Below, one piece after another: positions 27,907-37,235 of a stretch of DNA of 64,000 nucleotides. Made by a program: the position numbers and the translations under genes. Each line of letters opens with the position of its first letter. The first letter of the stretch is position 1. The stretch covers positions 3,034,001 to 3,098,000 of the forward strand of contig NZ_CP121113.1 in assembly GCF_029581395.1 (NCBI RefSeq), in the 5' to 3' direction. The notes beneath the pieces are model-generated. The model did no database searches. It was given only the letters and a program-made list of their open reading frames with translations, and was not told the DNA's origin. This DNA comes from Roseinatronobacter sp. S2 (GTDB taxonomy: Bacteria > Pseudomonadota > Alphaproteobacteria > Rhodobacterales > Rhodobacteraceae).

Positions 27907-29026
27907 AATCCAGCACGGATTGCGCCGCGCGCAACCCCGGCGGGGTGCCCCCCTGCCCCAGCCGCGCCATTGTCAGGCCCATGGCGTCAAACTGCGCGCT
28001 TCGGGCACCTGCATCATTCAGCAGCGTTTTCAACGCGGCCGCAATCCGGTCAGGCTGGCAGTCGCGCCCCAGAAATTCCGGGATTGCGCGTGTTTCCGAC
28101 ACCAGATTGACCAGGGTGACCGTGTCCAGCTTGATCAGGCGTTGCGCCAGAAAACGGGTCAGCGGGGCGACATCATAGGCAATGACCATGGGCGTGCCAT
28201 TCGCGGCCAGTTCCAGCGACACGGTGCCTGATGCCGCCAACGCCAGATCTGCCGCGCCAAACGCTGCGCGCTTGGCGGCGCTGTCGACCAGCACTTCGGC
28301 ACGCACCGGCCATTGCGCCACTTGCGCGCGCATGAAATCTGCCTGCGCGCGCACCGTGGGCACCAGAATGCGGGCATTTTGCGGCAGGGCCTGTGCCAGC
28401 GCCAGACCGAAACGCGGCGCAAGGCGCGCGATTTCCCCCCTGCGTGATCCCGGCAAGGCCAGCACCAACGGGCCATCATGCGCCCCCGCGCGCAGCTGTT
28501 CGATGTCAGACGCCTGCGCGCGCGGTTCGGACACGACGGGATGACCCACAAAATCGCAACTCATGCCCGCCGCTTGCATAAAGGGCGGTTCAAACGGCAA
28601 CAGTGCAAGCACATGATCCACCAACGGGGCCATTCGCGCCGCGCGCTTTGGTCGCCACGCCCAGACAGACGGTGCCACATAATGCACAACACGAAGCGCG
28701 GGTCGTGCCGCGCGGGCCAGCTTCAGCACGCGCAGGCAAAAATCGGGGCTGTCGATTGTGATAACCACATCGGGCGCAGCGCGGGCAATTGCAGCAGCGG
28801 TTTCACGGATGCGCGCGCGCAACATGCGGATACGCGGCAGCACCTCTGCCAGCCCCATCACGGATAGATCCGACATCGGGAACAAGGACACCAATCCCTG
28901 TTCGGCCATGGCATCGCCACCGACACCCGTGAATTCCACATGCGGGGCCAGTTCGCGTAGCCCTGCCATCAGCGCGCCGCCCAGTTTGTCGCCTGACGGC
29001 TCGCCCGCGATGATAAAGACCTTCAA
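27863..29026 (-). CDS. lpxB: Lipid-A-disaccharide synthase
   Basis: 387 residues if it starts at the TTG at 29026, giving the family N-terminus MKVFIIAGEPSGDKLG. That TTG overlaps the lpxI stop as TTGA; a GTG at 29044 is the only other candidate close by and would add six residues. It joins UDP-diacylglucosamine to lipid X to form the disaccharide core of lipid A at the inner membrane. The GT19-type text VWAWRPKR and GNGTP-like region (LAANGTPMVIAYD) are present. Its 3' end overlaps xerD by 44 bases, tail to tail. Confidence 0.95.
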   Translation of the reverse strand: MKVFIIAGEPSGDKLGGALMAGLRELAPHVEFTGVGGDAMAEQGLVSLFPMSDLSVMGLAEVLPRIRMLRARIRETAAAIARAAPDVVITIDSPDFCLRVLKLARAARPALRVVHYVAPSVWAWRPKRAARMAPLVDHVLALLPFEPPFMQAAGMSCDFVGHPVVSEPRAQASDIEQLRAGAHDGPLVLALPGSRRGEIARLAPRFGLALAQALPQNARILVPTVRAQADFMRAQVAQWPVRAEVLVDSAAKRAAFGAADLALAASGTVSLELAANGTPMVIAYDVAPLTRFLAQRLIKLDTVTLVNLVSETRAIPEFLGRDCQPDRIAAALKTLLNDAGARSAQFDAMGLTMARLGQGGTPPGLRAAQSVLDFMALRAGDGPAPAS

Positions 29027-29850
29027 GGCGCGTCCATGGCCCACAGGAAAACCCCAAGCATATTGGCCTGCGTCAGCATCTGGTCACGGTCAATCAGCAA
29101 CACGCCCCCCGCATCAAAGGCAATACCGCGCAGCCCGGCCTTGTGTATGGCGGACACCGTGTCCGGTCCCAATGCGGGCAGATCGATCCGGCGGTCCTGA
29201 TCAGGTTTCGGGGCCTTGCAGAACACCCCACCCGCAGGCAATTCAACACCGCGCGCGCGCAATTCAGCCAGATGCGCCAGCATGACATCGGTGCCCGGCA
29301 AGGCCTCGACCGCCAGGCACTGGCCGCGCGCGGTCACGCAGCCCTGCCCCACATCAGCGGCGCCCATCACCTGCAACACGCGAAAACCGCGCATCGCATC
29401 CTTTTTGTCCTGCGACGATGGCTGCGCGTCAGTCAGAACACCCGCATCCGCCAGCAATTCGGGGCAGATATCCTGCGCACCAACAACATCAATGCCCCAT
29501 TCGCCCATCAGGGTGATCACTTCGCGCAGCGTGCCATCATCGCCCTGTTGCATTGCCGCCATGATCCGCGGCAAAAGCTGCACGGTGGCAGGATCAATCA
29601 GCGATGGGTCCAGTCGCGGGCGATGCACAGCGCCTGCAAATACCGCACGGGTCACGCCCTGATCTTGCAGGCGGTCCAGAAAAGGCACCAGTTGTTCCAG
29701 CCGGAAACGTTCCACCGCTCCATGCGCGGGCGTAAGGCTTTCAAAGCCCTCCATCTCGGCCAATAGCGGGGTTTCACCTGCGGAGCGCAGGCGTTCGGCC
29801 AGCAAATGCGGCAAACGGCCCTTGCCGGTTATCAGCGCAGTGCGGGTCAT
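29023..29850 (-). CDS. lpxI: UDP-2,3-diacylglucosamine diphosphatase LpxI
   Basis: 275 residues, formerly DUF1009. It cleaves UDP-2,3-diacylglucosamine to lipid X, replacing LpxH in alphaproteobacteria. Visible text: ITGKGRLPHLLAE at the start, MGEWGIDVVGAQDICPELL in the middle, and MRGFRVLQVMGAADVGQG and GVEL...VFCKAPKPDQDRRIDLP-type active-site region in the C-terminal domain. Overlaps lpxA by 4 bases and lpxB by 4 bases; co-translation is likely. Confidence 0.96.
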   Translation of the reverse strand: MTRTALITGKGRLPHLLAERLRSAGETPLLAEMEGFESLTPAHGAVERFRLEQLVPFLDRLQDQGVTRAVFAGAVHRPRLDPSLIDPATVQLLPRIMAAMQQGDDGTLREVITLMGEWGIDVVGAQDICPELLADAGVLTDAQPSSQDKKDAMRGFRVLQVMGAADVGQGCVTARGQCLAVEALPGTDVMLAHLAELRARGVELPAGGVFCKAPKPDQDRRIDLPALGPDTVSAIHKAGLRGIAFDAGGVLLIDRDQMLTQANMLGVFLWAMDAP

Positions 29851-30653
29851 TTCGGACGCAAAAAGCTGCGGTGGCTGTTATCGGTGAAGAAACTGGCGAT
29901 CTGTTGCACGGCATCTGAATCGCTGTCTTGCAGCAGGGCCTGCGCCATATCCGCCAATGAACCATCACCAGTGGCCAGCCGCTTATAGGCCGCGCGCAGT
30001 GCCGAAATATCCTCGCGGGCCATGCCGCGCCGCTTCAGGCCAATCAGGTTCAACCCTTCCAGCGTGCCATCAGGGCCGGAAACCAGCCCGAACGGCATGA
30101 CATCATGGGTCACGCGCGTCAGGCCGCCGATCATCGCACCTTCGCCAACACGCACAAACTGGTGCACGCCAGCCAGCGCACCAATGATGACATTGGTTTC
30201 GATGATCGCATGGCCTGCAACGCCCACATAATTGGCAAGGATCACATTGTCACCGATTTGCGCATCATGGCCCACATGCGCGCCCGCCATGATAAGGCAG
30301 TTATCCCCGATACGCGTCACGCCCCCGCCACCATCGGTGCCGATATGCAGTGTGGCATTTTCACGGATACGACATTTCTTGCCCACAATCAGCCGCGTGC
30401 GCTCGCCCGCGTATTTCAGGTCCTGCGGAATTTCACCCACAGATGCGAAGGAAAAGATTGTGCAGCCATCGCCGATATCGGTCCAGCCGGTGACCAGTGC
30501 ATGCGGTTTGACCGTCACGCCCCGCCCCAATGTCACCTCTGGGCCGATAATGGCGAAGGGGCCGATTTTGCAATCAGGCCCTATGGTGGCACCATCGTCC
30601 ACAACCGCCATGGGATGAATATCTGCGCTGGGGTCTATCATGCCCGCACTCAT
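29847..30653 (-). CDS. lpxA: UDP-N-acetylglucosamine O-acyltransferase
   Basis: 268 residues. First step of lipid A synthesis: transfer of a hydroxyacyl chain from ACP to UDP-GlcNAc. The left-handed beta helix is visible as hexapeptide repeats through residues 10-190 and the catalytic His region is [11 protein letters not shown]. The start at 30653 overlaps the fabZ stop by ATGA; an ATG at 30641 would also fit. FabZ and LpxA compete for the same hydroxyacyl-ACP, which gives the gene order a metabolic meaning. Confidence 0.97.
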   Translation of the reverse strand: MSAGMIDPSADIHPMAVVDDGATIGPDCKIGPFAIIGPEVTLGRGVTVKPHALVTGWTDIGDGCTIFSFASVGEIPQDLKYAGERTRLIVGKKCRIRENATLHIGTDGGGGVTRIGDNCLIMAGAHVGHDAQIGDNVILANYVGVAGHAIIETNVIIGALAGVHQFVRVGEGAMIGGLTRVTHDVMPFGLVSGPDGTLEGLNLIGLKRRGMAREDISALRAAYKRLATGDGSLADMAQALLQDSDSDAVQQIASFFTDNSHRSFLRPK

Positions 30654-31141
30654 TCAGCGGACTTTGCACTGGCATCGATCATCGCGGCGAATTCGGCTTC
30701 CGCCGCGACCTGTCCGTTCACCTTGGCCACGCCTTCGAACTTCCAGATCTTGGTGGACCCGCGCTTGACCTGCACATGCAATTCCAGCACATCACCGGGC
30801 ACCACCTTGCGCCGGAACTTGGCCTTGTCGATGGACATGAAATAAACCAGCGGGGCCTTGTCGCCAAAGCCCACGGACAGGCCCACAAGAACGGCCGCGG
30901 TTTGCGCCATTGCCTCGACGATTGTAACGCCGGGCATGATGGGCGCACCCGGGAAATGGCCCTGAAAATGCGGCTCGTTAAAGGTGACATTCTTGATGCC
31001 AACCGCAGATTGCCGCGCCACCACATCGCGCACCTTGTCGACCAGCAAAAAAGGATACCGATGCGGAATGATCTTCATGATCGTGGCAAGGTCGGCCTCT
31101 GTCGGGACAATGTGGTCCTGCGGGTGCGCGTGGTCGGTCAT
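30650..31141 (-). CDS. fabZ: 3-hydroxyacyl-ACP dehydratase FabZ
   Basis: 163 residues, hot-dog fold. Dehydrates 3-hydroxyacyl-ACP in fatty-acid elongation. Motifs [11 protein letters not shown], catalytic H62 in [13 protein letters not shown] and E76 in VEAMAQ. In many proteobacteria lpxD precedes fabZ in this run; here fabZ follows skp after a 119-base gap without lpxD. Start ATG at 31141 is the only fitting one. Confidence 0.97.
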   Translation of the reverse strand: MTDHAHPQDHIVPTEADLATIMKIIPHRYPFLLVDKVRDVVARQSAVGIKNVTFNEPHFQGHFPGAPIMPGVTIVEAMAQTAAVLVGLSVGFGDKAPLVYFMSIDKAKFRRKVVPGDVLELHVQVKRGSTKIWKFEGVAKVNGQVAAEAEFAAMIDASAKSAE

Positions 31142-31260
31142 ATAAGGCTTCCTTCACTTTTGCTCGCGGCCTGAACGCCCCACCACTGCGGGATGCAGCC
31201 AAATTTGCGCTGATTTACCAAGCTGGAGCCCGCGTGACAAGCGGCCCGGCACGCCCATTT

Positions 31261-31863
31261 TCAGGGCACGCGCAGCGGATTCGGAGAGGGGGTGCCATCA
31301 CCTATCTCTTCATTCAGCGCTGTGATGGCCGGTTCGGTCATGTCCATGCCCGACACACCAATAATGACGGCGCGCGAATCAATCAGCACCTGCGCGCCTT
31401 CGGTGACCAATACCTGTTGCAAAACCGGGGCGGCCAGTTGAAAGAAGCGTCGCTGTTCGGCGTCTTCATACATGCTCAGACGCTGGCGCTTTTCGGCCTG
31501 AGACCGGCGGATCGCTTCGGCTTCGCGGTCAAAGTCTTCGGCTTCGGCCCGAAAGTCTGCCGGGGCCATATCGGGGCGCGCTTCGGTCAGTTCCAGCTCG
31601 CGCGTGGTCAGTTGCTCCATCAACTCTTCGTTTTCAGCTTCCAGTGCACGCGATGCCGCATCGATTTCAGCCTCGACCCGCTGCCCGAAATCGGAATCGC
31701 GAAACAGGCGTTCTTCATTCAATGTGCGCAGTTGAAGTGTCGGCGCGGCCTCGTCAAAGGTTTGCCCAAGGGAAAATCCTTGCATGCCCTGCGCAAAGGC
31801 GGGGGCGGCAAGCTGAATGCCTGCCGCCCCGATCCATGCCAAGACCCAATCGGGCCGCATCAT
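31261..31863 (-). CDS. skp: OmpH/Skp family periplasmic chaperone
   Basis: 200 residues. Signal peptide 1-25 (ends APAFAQ). The mature part has an N-terminal strand, a long charged coiled coil (about 60-150: RVEAEIDAASRALEAENEEL and following), and a returning strand with VLQQVLVTEGAQVLIDSRAVIIG. It would hold unfolded outer-membrane proteins for delivery to BamA, which is encoded directly upstream. Its ATG overlaps the bamA stop by one base (TGATG), with a second ATG next. Confidence 0.92.
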   Translation of the reverse strand: MMRPDWVLAWIGAAGIQLAAPAFAQGMQGFSLGQTFDEAAPTLQLRTLNEERLFRDSDFGQRVEAEIDAASRALEAENEELMEQLTTRELELTEARPDMAPADFRAEAEDFDREAEAIRRSQAEKRQRLSMYEDAEQRRFFQLAAPVLQQVLVTEGAQVLIDSRAVIIGVSGMDMTEPAITALNEEIGDGTPSPNPLRVP

Positions 31864-34229
31864 CAGAAACTCGAAACGATCGTGAAGTCGAAATTCTGCG
31901 CGCGATCATAGGAACGCTTGCGAAGTGGCCGCGAGAAGTCGAACCGCAACAGACCCAAGGGACTGTCCCAGAACAGCGACACACCCAAAGTGGCGCGCAG
32001 GTGCATCCTGTTGGAATTCTCGCCGGTTGAATCGAACATGTCGACACCTGCAAGGCCCGTCGTGCCATCCACACCCCAGACAGAACCGACATCCGCGAAG
32101 ACACCGCCGGACAGGCCGTATTCTTCAGGTGTTCCCAGCGGAAAGCGCGCTTCGGCAGACGCCACGAAATAGCGGTTGCCACCCAGCACGTCTTCGTTTT
32201 TCGCGCCAAAATCGCGCGGACCAGATTCACCGGGGCGGAAACCGCGCATCACGTTGGCCAGTTGGAACCGTTCGCGGAAGCGCGAATTGCCGTTGACCAT
32301 ATGCAGCATCCCGGCACGCACATCACCTGTCAGGGTCACATCTTCATTAAACACAGCCATTTCATAGCCAGCGCGGGCTTCGGTTTTCACGAAGCGACGG
32401 CTTTGGTTGCCAACACCGAAATCCTGCGAGAAGCTGAAAACCATCCCGCGTGTCGGGTCGATGCCAACCTTGCGCGTATCGAAGCTGTAGGTATAGCCAA
32501 GCGATCCGGTCACGGCTGTGCCCGCATCTTCGTCCAGACGGATACGCTCAGAAGAATCGCTAGAAAGCCCGCGCAGACGGTCCATCACCAGACCCTGACG
32601 CACTTGCAGACGGCCGAATTCGCTGACCGGGAAGGTAAGAGAGTTTCGCAGGAACGCCTCGCGCGTGTCGAAATTGGAATTCAACGACGACGTTTCCTGA
32701 TACCCGATGCCCAGCGTGTAGGACAGGTCACGGTCAAACAGTGCCGGTTCGGTAAAGAACAGCGAAATGTCGCGCGATCCCTTGATCACGTTAAACGCAA
32801 CGGCCACTTCCTGCCCACGGCCAAGGAAGTTCAGCTCCGAAAAGCTGATCCCGAAACCAATGCCTTCACTTGCAGCATAGCTGACCGAGAAGCCAAGCGA
32901 GCCTGTCGTGGTTTCTTCAACCTCGACATCCAGAATGGCCTGGTCGGGGGCGCTGCCAGCGCGCGGTTCGACCGACACGTCCGAGAAGTAGTCAAGCGCA
33001 CGAATACGTTCTGCCGCTTCGCGAATTTCGCGCGGGTTCAGCGGGTCACCTTCGGCGGACCGGAACTGACGGCGAATGACGCGGTCTTGCGTGGTCGTGT
33101 TGCCCTGAATGTCGATCCGTTCAACCAATATCCGTTCACCGCGCACAAGGGCGAATTCGACATCAATCGTCTGCGTGCGGTTGTTGCGGGTGAAGCGCGG
33201 TTCTGCACGGATGAATCGCAGCCCCTGCCGTTCGGCGCGCTGTTCAAGTCGTGCAATATTCAGATCCAGCGTGTTGGGGGTAAAAAGCGCCCCTGCCGGA
33301 ATTTGCACATCGCCTTCGTAATCGGCGGCATTGATCCCCTCGACCTCGCTGACGACGGTAACATTGCCGAAGCGGTATTGCTGACCCTCGCGCATGTTGA
33401 AGGTCAGGAAGAACCTGTCGCGTTCGCGTGCAATTTCTGGCGTGACCGACAGGATTTCAAAATCAACATAGCCGCGCGACAGGTAGAAATCTGTCAGAAG
33501 CTGGCGATCCAGCGCAATACGTTCGGCAATGAATGTATCACTTTGGATAATAAGGCGCAGTATGCCTGCCTGTTTGGTGCTGAGAACCTGACGCAGGCGG
33601 TAGTTTGAAAACGCCCTGTTGCCGACAAACGAAATACGCTCAATCTCGACGACGTTGCCTTCGCGGATGACAAAAGCCAGATCGACACGGTTGTTGCCAC
33701 GCGGCAGAACTTCGGGCGTCACTTCAACAGCAGTGCGGCCACGGCGGTTATATAATTCGGCGATGGCACGCGCATCGGCTTCTACCGTCGACGGGGACAA
33801 TACGCGGCCAGCGGTTGTTTGCACCACTTCGGCAATCACATCATCATCCAGACGACGGTTGCCTTCGAAGTTCACGACACCAATGATCGGATATTCCTGC
33901 ACAGTAATGGCCAGCGTGTTTCCACGCGGTTCGACCGATACGTCTTCAAACAGGCCGGACCCCGACAATTGCGATACGGCTGCGTTTATCTGTGCCGCAC
34001 TCACACTTTGACCGGGCCTGATTCCCGCAAGTCCGATGATGGTGGAATCATCCACCCGCACATTCCCGTCAATCGCAACACTAGAAAATTGGAAATTCTG
34101 CGCCTGTGCAGGCGCAACAAACGCAAAATTTACCAATGAAAAAAGACAAAAAACCACCGCAGCAAAGAAGTGCGCATTCGCGCCCCCATCCCTTGTTTGC
34201 GACGGCAGCATCCCATGAATTCCGCGCAT
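31863..34229 (-). CDS. bamA: Outer membrane protein assembly factor BamA
   Basis: 788 residues. Signal peptide to about 43 (ends APAQAQ), five POTRA domains (about 45-440) and a 16-strand barrel ending in a terminal Phe (FTIVSSF). The insertion-core loop with VRGF is represented by MRGFRPGESGPRD. It inserts proteins into the outer membrane with BamD, encoded at 59.3 kb. A terminator at 34360-34384 separates it from the upstream small gene, so bamA probably has its own promoter in 34230-34359. Confidence 0.97.
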   Translation of the reverse strand: MRGIHGMLPSQTRDGGANAHFFAAVVFCLFSLVNFAFVAPAQAQNFQFSSVAIDGNVRVDDSTIIGLAGIRPGQSVSAAQINAAVSQLSGSGLFEDVSVEPRGNTLAITVQEYPIIGVVNFEGNRRLDDDVIAEVVQTTAGRVLSPSTVEADARAIAELYNRRGRTAVEVTPEVLPRGNNRVDLAFVIREGNVVEIERISFVGNRAFSNYRLRQVLSTKQAGILRLIIQSDTFIAERIALDRQLLTDFYLSRGYVDFEILSVTPEIARERDRFFLTFNMREGQQYRFGNVTVVSEVEGINAADYEGDVQIPAGALFTPNTLDLNIARLEQRAERQGLRFIRAEPRFTRNNRTQTIDVEFALVRGERILVERIDIQGNTTTQDRVIRRQFRSAEGDPLNPREIREAAERIRALDYFSDVSVEPRAGSAPDQAILDVEVEETTTGSLGFSVSYAASEGIGFGISFSELNFLGRGQEVAVAFNVIKGSRDISLFFTEPALFDRDLSYTLGIGYQETSSLNSNFDTREAFLRNSLTFPVSEFGRLQVRQGLVMDRLRGLSSDSSERIRLDEDAGTAVTGSLGYTYSFDTRKVGIDPTRGMVFSFSQDFGVGNQSRRFVKTEARAGYEMAVFNEDVTLTGDVRAGMLHMVNGNSRFRERFQLANVMRGFRPGESGPRDFGAKNEDVLGGNRYFVASAEARFPLGTPEEYGLSGGVFADVGSVWGVDGTTGLAGVDMFDSTGENSNRMHLRATLGVSLFWDSPLGLLRFDFSRPLRKRSYDRAQNFDFTIVSSF

Positions 34230-34359
34230 ATCCGGCCCCGTATTTCCGCATTATTGTTAGTTCACTGCCTAGCGACTAAAGACAAAAGAGTCAAAGCAAT
34301 CGCAGCCCGAATTCATCTTGGTGTAATGGTGTTGCTTGTAGAGCAGTGCGAAACGCGAA

Positions 34360-34384
34360 AAAGCGTGCGACAGGCGCACGCTTT
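34360..34384 (-). terminator. Rho-independent terminator before bamA
   Basis: Perfect 10-base stem AAAGCGTGCG/CGCACGCTTT with loop ACAGG, followed on the minus strand by TTTTT. It lies 27 bases after the stop of the 53-residue gene. It ends the pyrH-to-rseP transcript ahead of bamA. Confidence 0.85.
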
Positions 34385-34410
34385 CGGAAATCGGGGAAAA
34401 TTTGCAACGC

Positions 34411-34572
34411 TTAGCGCGGTGGGACAATTTCCTGGGGTGTATACCCCAGATAGATGGACACCCCGCCCGCCAACGCCATACCTGCCACAATTAACCCGAT
34501 GACAAGCACCCGGTCAGCAATGGTTTGCCAAACGATACGGACGTTTTCCAGTTCACTGTCGATATATGCCAT
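34411..34572 (-). CDS. 53-residue single-helix membrane protein, unknown function
   Basis: Frame MAYIDSELENVRIVWQTIAD, then a hydrophobic helix (about 21-43, VLVIGLIVAGMALAGGVSIYL) and a short tail ending IVPPR. It is preceded by a strong AGGAGG site seven bases before the ATG and followed by a clear terminator, both good signs of a real gene. It lies between rseP and bamA, 115 bases after the rseP stop. I do not recognise the family. An envelope role is a guess from position. Confidence 0.75.
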   Translation of the reverse strand: MAYIDSELENVRIVWQTIADRVLVIGLIVAGMALAGGVSIYLGYTPQEIVPPR

Positions 34573-34687
34573 CCGAGCCTCCTGATTTCATATCGTATTT
34601 CAGAAGAATTGGGCGCGAATGGGGCATTGCCGTGTCGGCACAATGGCTGCGCCGAGCGACCCCACCCCATTTGCACGGCATGTCAAC

Positions 34688-36022
34688 TCAGCATGTCAAA
34701 TCCGTAAACAATGCAAAGGCAAACAGTGTCAGAACCAGCGTTAACCCTATCGCCATAAGCACGCGCACTGCCCTGTCATCCGCGGGGCGCCGCATGATGG
34801 CTTCATAGGCATAGAACACCAGATGCCCGCCATCCAGCGGCGGAATTGGAAACAGGTTCAAAAACCCGATCGCCACGGACAAAACCGCAATGAACCAGAT
34901 CAACTCGAACACCCCGTCACTGGCCATCGCAGCCGAGGCTTCGGCAATCCCGATCGGGCTGGACAGGTTGCATGTGCTGATCTGCCCCAGAACCATGTAA
35001 TACAACCCCTCGACCGAGGTGCGCAGCACGCGCCAGATCTGGGTTGCCGCCATGGTTGCGGCATCGGTCACGCCTGGGGTTTGTGTTGCATATTCAAACA
35101 CGCCCCCTGATGTCAGGCCAATCAGATACCGGGTTTCAAACCCGCCATCGGGCAAGGGCAGGTCCGTGCTGCGCGGCACCAGTGTAAGATCCAGCAAATC
35201 GCCATCGCGCCAGACAGTCAGATCCAGCGCGGCCCCGCCGGATTCGGCAACCAGTTCGCGCAATTCGCGAAAGGTAGCGATGGGCGTGCCGTTGATGGCG
35301 GTAATCACATCGCCGGTTTGCATGCGCGCCTCGCGTGCTGCGGATTGCAGCGCCACCGATCCGGCAAGCGGCGGTTGCGGGTGCGGGCCGGTCACTTGCA
35401 GCACACGCCCGTCGCGGTCCACGCGGTAATCCAGCACGGCCTGCGCAGGCAAGGTTTCGGCCGCGGACAGAAAGTCGCCCAATGTCGCAGTCTCGACCCC
35501 TTCGACGGCCAGAATGCGATCACCCTGTTCCAACTCGAAGGGTTGCGCTGGCAGGGCCGTGATTTCACCCACGATAGGTTCATCGACGGCAACGCCCTGC
35601 ACCATAATCAATGCGCCAAATACAAAGAACGAAAAGATAAAATTGAAAATCGGACCCGCTGCCACAGTTGCCGACCGCGCCCAAAGGGGGGCACCATGCA
35701 TGGTGCGGCGGCGCGCGCGTTCGTTCATGGCCGACATTGCATCCGCATCCTTGCCGGATGCGGCATCTGCATCGCCTGCGAATTTGACATAGCCCCCAAG
35801 CGGAATTGCAGCAACCTGCCAGACAGTGCCGCGCCGGTCCTTGCGGCTGGCCAGAACCGGACCAAAGCCTATGGAAAACACATCCGCATGAATACCCGAC
35901 CAGCGCCCGACGATATAATGCCCGTATTCATGCACAGCCACGATAACCGAAAGCACCACCACAAACGCAGCGATCGTATAGAAAAAATTGCCAAAACTGG
36001 GCAGAAACCCGATCAGATCCAA
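34688..36022 (-). CDS. rseP: Site-2 membrane metalloprotease RseP
   Basis: 444 residues. Intramembrane zinc protease with HEYGH (H31, E32, H35) in the first helix and the third ligand motif LDGGHLVFY in a C-terminal helix; two PDZ-like regions in the middle (GDVITAINGTPIATFREL in the second). It cuts anti-sigma factors and remnant signal peptides in the inner membrane. The usual genes surround it (dxr upstream, bamA downstream). Normal length. Confidence 0.96.
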   Translation of the reverse strand: MDLIGFLPSFGNFFYTIAAFVVVLSVIVAVHEYGHYIVGRWSGIHADVFSIGFGPVLASRKDRRGTVWQVAAIPLGGYVKFAGDADAASGKDADAMSAMNERARRRTMHGAPLWARSATVAAGPIFNFIFSFFVFGALIMVQGVAVDEPIVGEITALPAQPFELEQGDRILAVEGVETATLGDFLSAAETLPAQAVLDYRVDRDGRVLQVTGPHPQPPLAGSVALQSAAREARMQTGDVITAINGTPIATFRELRELVAESGGAALDLTVWRDGDLLDLTLVPRSTDLPLPDGGFETRYLIGLTSGGVFEYATQTPGVTDAATMAATQIWRVLRTSVEGLYYMVLGQISTCNLSSPIGIAEASAAMASDGVFELIWFIAVLSVAIGFLNLFPIPPLDGGHLVFYAYEAIMRRPADDRAVRVLMAIGLTLVLTLFAFALFTDLTC

Positions 36023-36058
36023 GTGCTTTCCCCTTTGTCGCGCCGAGCAGGGCGGCGC

Positions 36059-37234
36059 TTAGTTTCCTTTGGACATGCGTGAAACCAGTTCGCGCGCTGT
36101 CGCTCTTGCCATTTGGTCCATTGCCTGCACGGTTTCAAGCGCGCGCACCGGCGCTGTCAACCCGCTGTCAGATATAAGCTTGTCCAACGTGCGATCCACC
36201 AGCCGCGCCATATCCATGAAACCGATACGCCCTGCGATAAATTCATCCAGTGCCACTTCTTTGGCGGCGTTGAATGCCGTGCCCGCATGGCCGCGCAATT
36301 CCATGACATGGCGCGCAATGCGCAAGGCAGGAAAACGGTCGGGGTCCGGCGCTTCAAATTCCAGCTGGCGCAGGGTTGCGAAATCCAGCCGTGGCACCGG
36401 CAATGCCGCACGTTCAGGCCAGTTCAGCGCATATCCGATGGCATGGCGCATGTCGGGCATGCCCATATGCGCCATCATCGCCCCGTCCCGAAAGCCCACC
36501 ATGGCGTGCACAATGGATTGCGGATGCAGGACGGTTTCGATCTGCGCCGGATCAAGGCCAAAGAATTCGCGCGTTTCGATCAATTCCAGCGCCTTGTTGA
36601 ACATGCTGGCCGAATCGATGGTGATGCGCTGACCCATGGACCAGCTTGGATGAACCTGCGCCTGCGCCAGTGTGGCCGCTTCCAGCTGCCCCTTGGTCCA
36701 GCATCGGAACGGACCACCCGATGCGGTGATGATAACACGTTCGACAGCACTGATGTCTTCGCCGGCCAGCGCCTGAAAAACGGCGGAATGTTCGCTGTCT
36801 ACAGGCAGGATACGCCCGCCATGCTGCGCGGCACAAGCCAGCATCAACGGCCCGGCTGTCACCAGCGATTCCTTGTTGGCCAGCGCCAGCGTGGCCCCTT
36901 GGGACAAGGCGCGAAATCCCGGCACCAGTCCCGCAGCGCCCACGATTGCGGACATGACCCAGTCCGTGGGCCTGTCGGCGGCATCGATCAGGGCTTGTGT
37001 TCCTGCCGCAACGGCAATCCCGCTTCCGGCCAGCGCGTCCTGCAATCCCTGATAGCAATCGTCATAGGCGGTCACCGCAATATCGGCCTGCAAAGCCCGC
37101 GCCTGTTGTGCAAGACGTGTGACATTGCGTCCACCCGTCAGCGCTACAACCTGAATATCGGAACGGCGCGATAGCAAATCAAACGTGCTCTCACCGATGG
37201 ACCCAGTGGCCCCGAACACAGAAACCCGTCTCAC
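36059..37234 (-). CDS. dxr: 1-deoxy-D-xylulose 5-phosphate reductoisomerase
   Basis: 391 residues. Second step of the MEP isoprenoid pathway, NADPH-dependent. Starts with the nucleotide motif VSVFGATGSIGEST and has NKESLVTAG and DSEHSAVFQ substrate and metal motifs. The start is a GTG at 37234, one base after the cdsA stop. It supplies isoprenoid units used by UppS two genes upstream in the run. Confidence 0.97.
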   Translation of the reverse strand: MRRVSVFGATGSIGESTFDLLSRRSDIQVVALTGGRNVTRLAQQARALQADIAVTAYDDCYQGLQDALAGSGIAVAAGTQALIDAADRPTDWVMSAIVGAAGLVPGFRALSQGATLALANKESLVTAGPLMLACAAQHGGRILPVDSEHSAVFQALAGEDISAVERVIITASGGPFRCWTKGQLEAATLAQAQVHPSWSMGQRITIDSASMFNKALELIETREFFGLDPAQIETVLHPQSIVHAMVGFRDGAMMAHMGMPDMRHAIGYALNWPERAALPVPRLDFATLRQLEFEAPDPDRFPALRIARHVMELRGHAGTAFNAAKEVALDEFIAGRIGFMDMARLVDRTLDKLISDSGLTAPVRALETVQAMDQMARATARELVSRMSKGN

Positions 37235-37235
37235 A

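Noticed and set aside
32262..33608. 448-codon plus-strand open frame opposite bamA
   Set aside because: Antisense shadow of the bamA frame, no conserved text.
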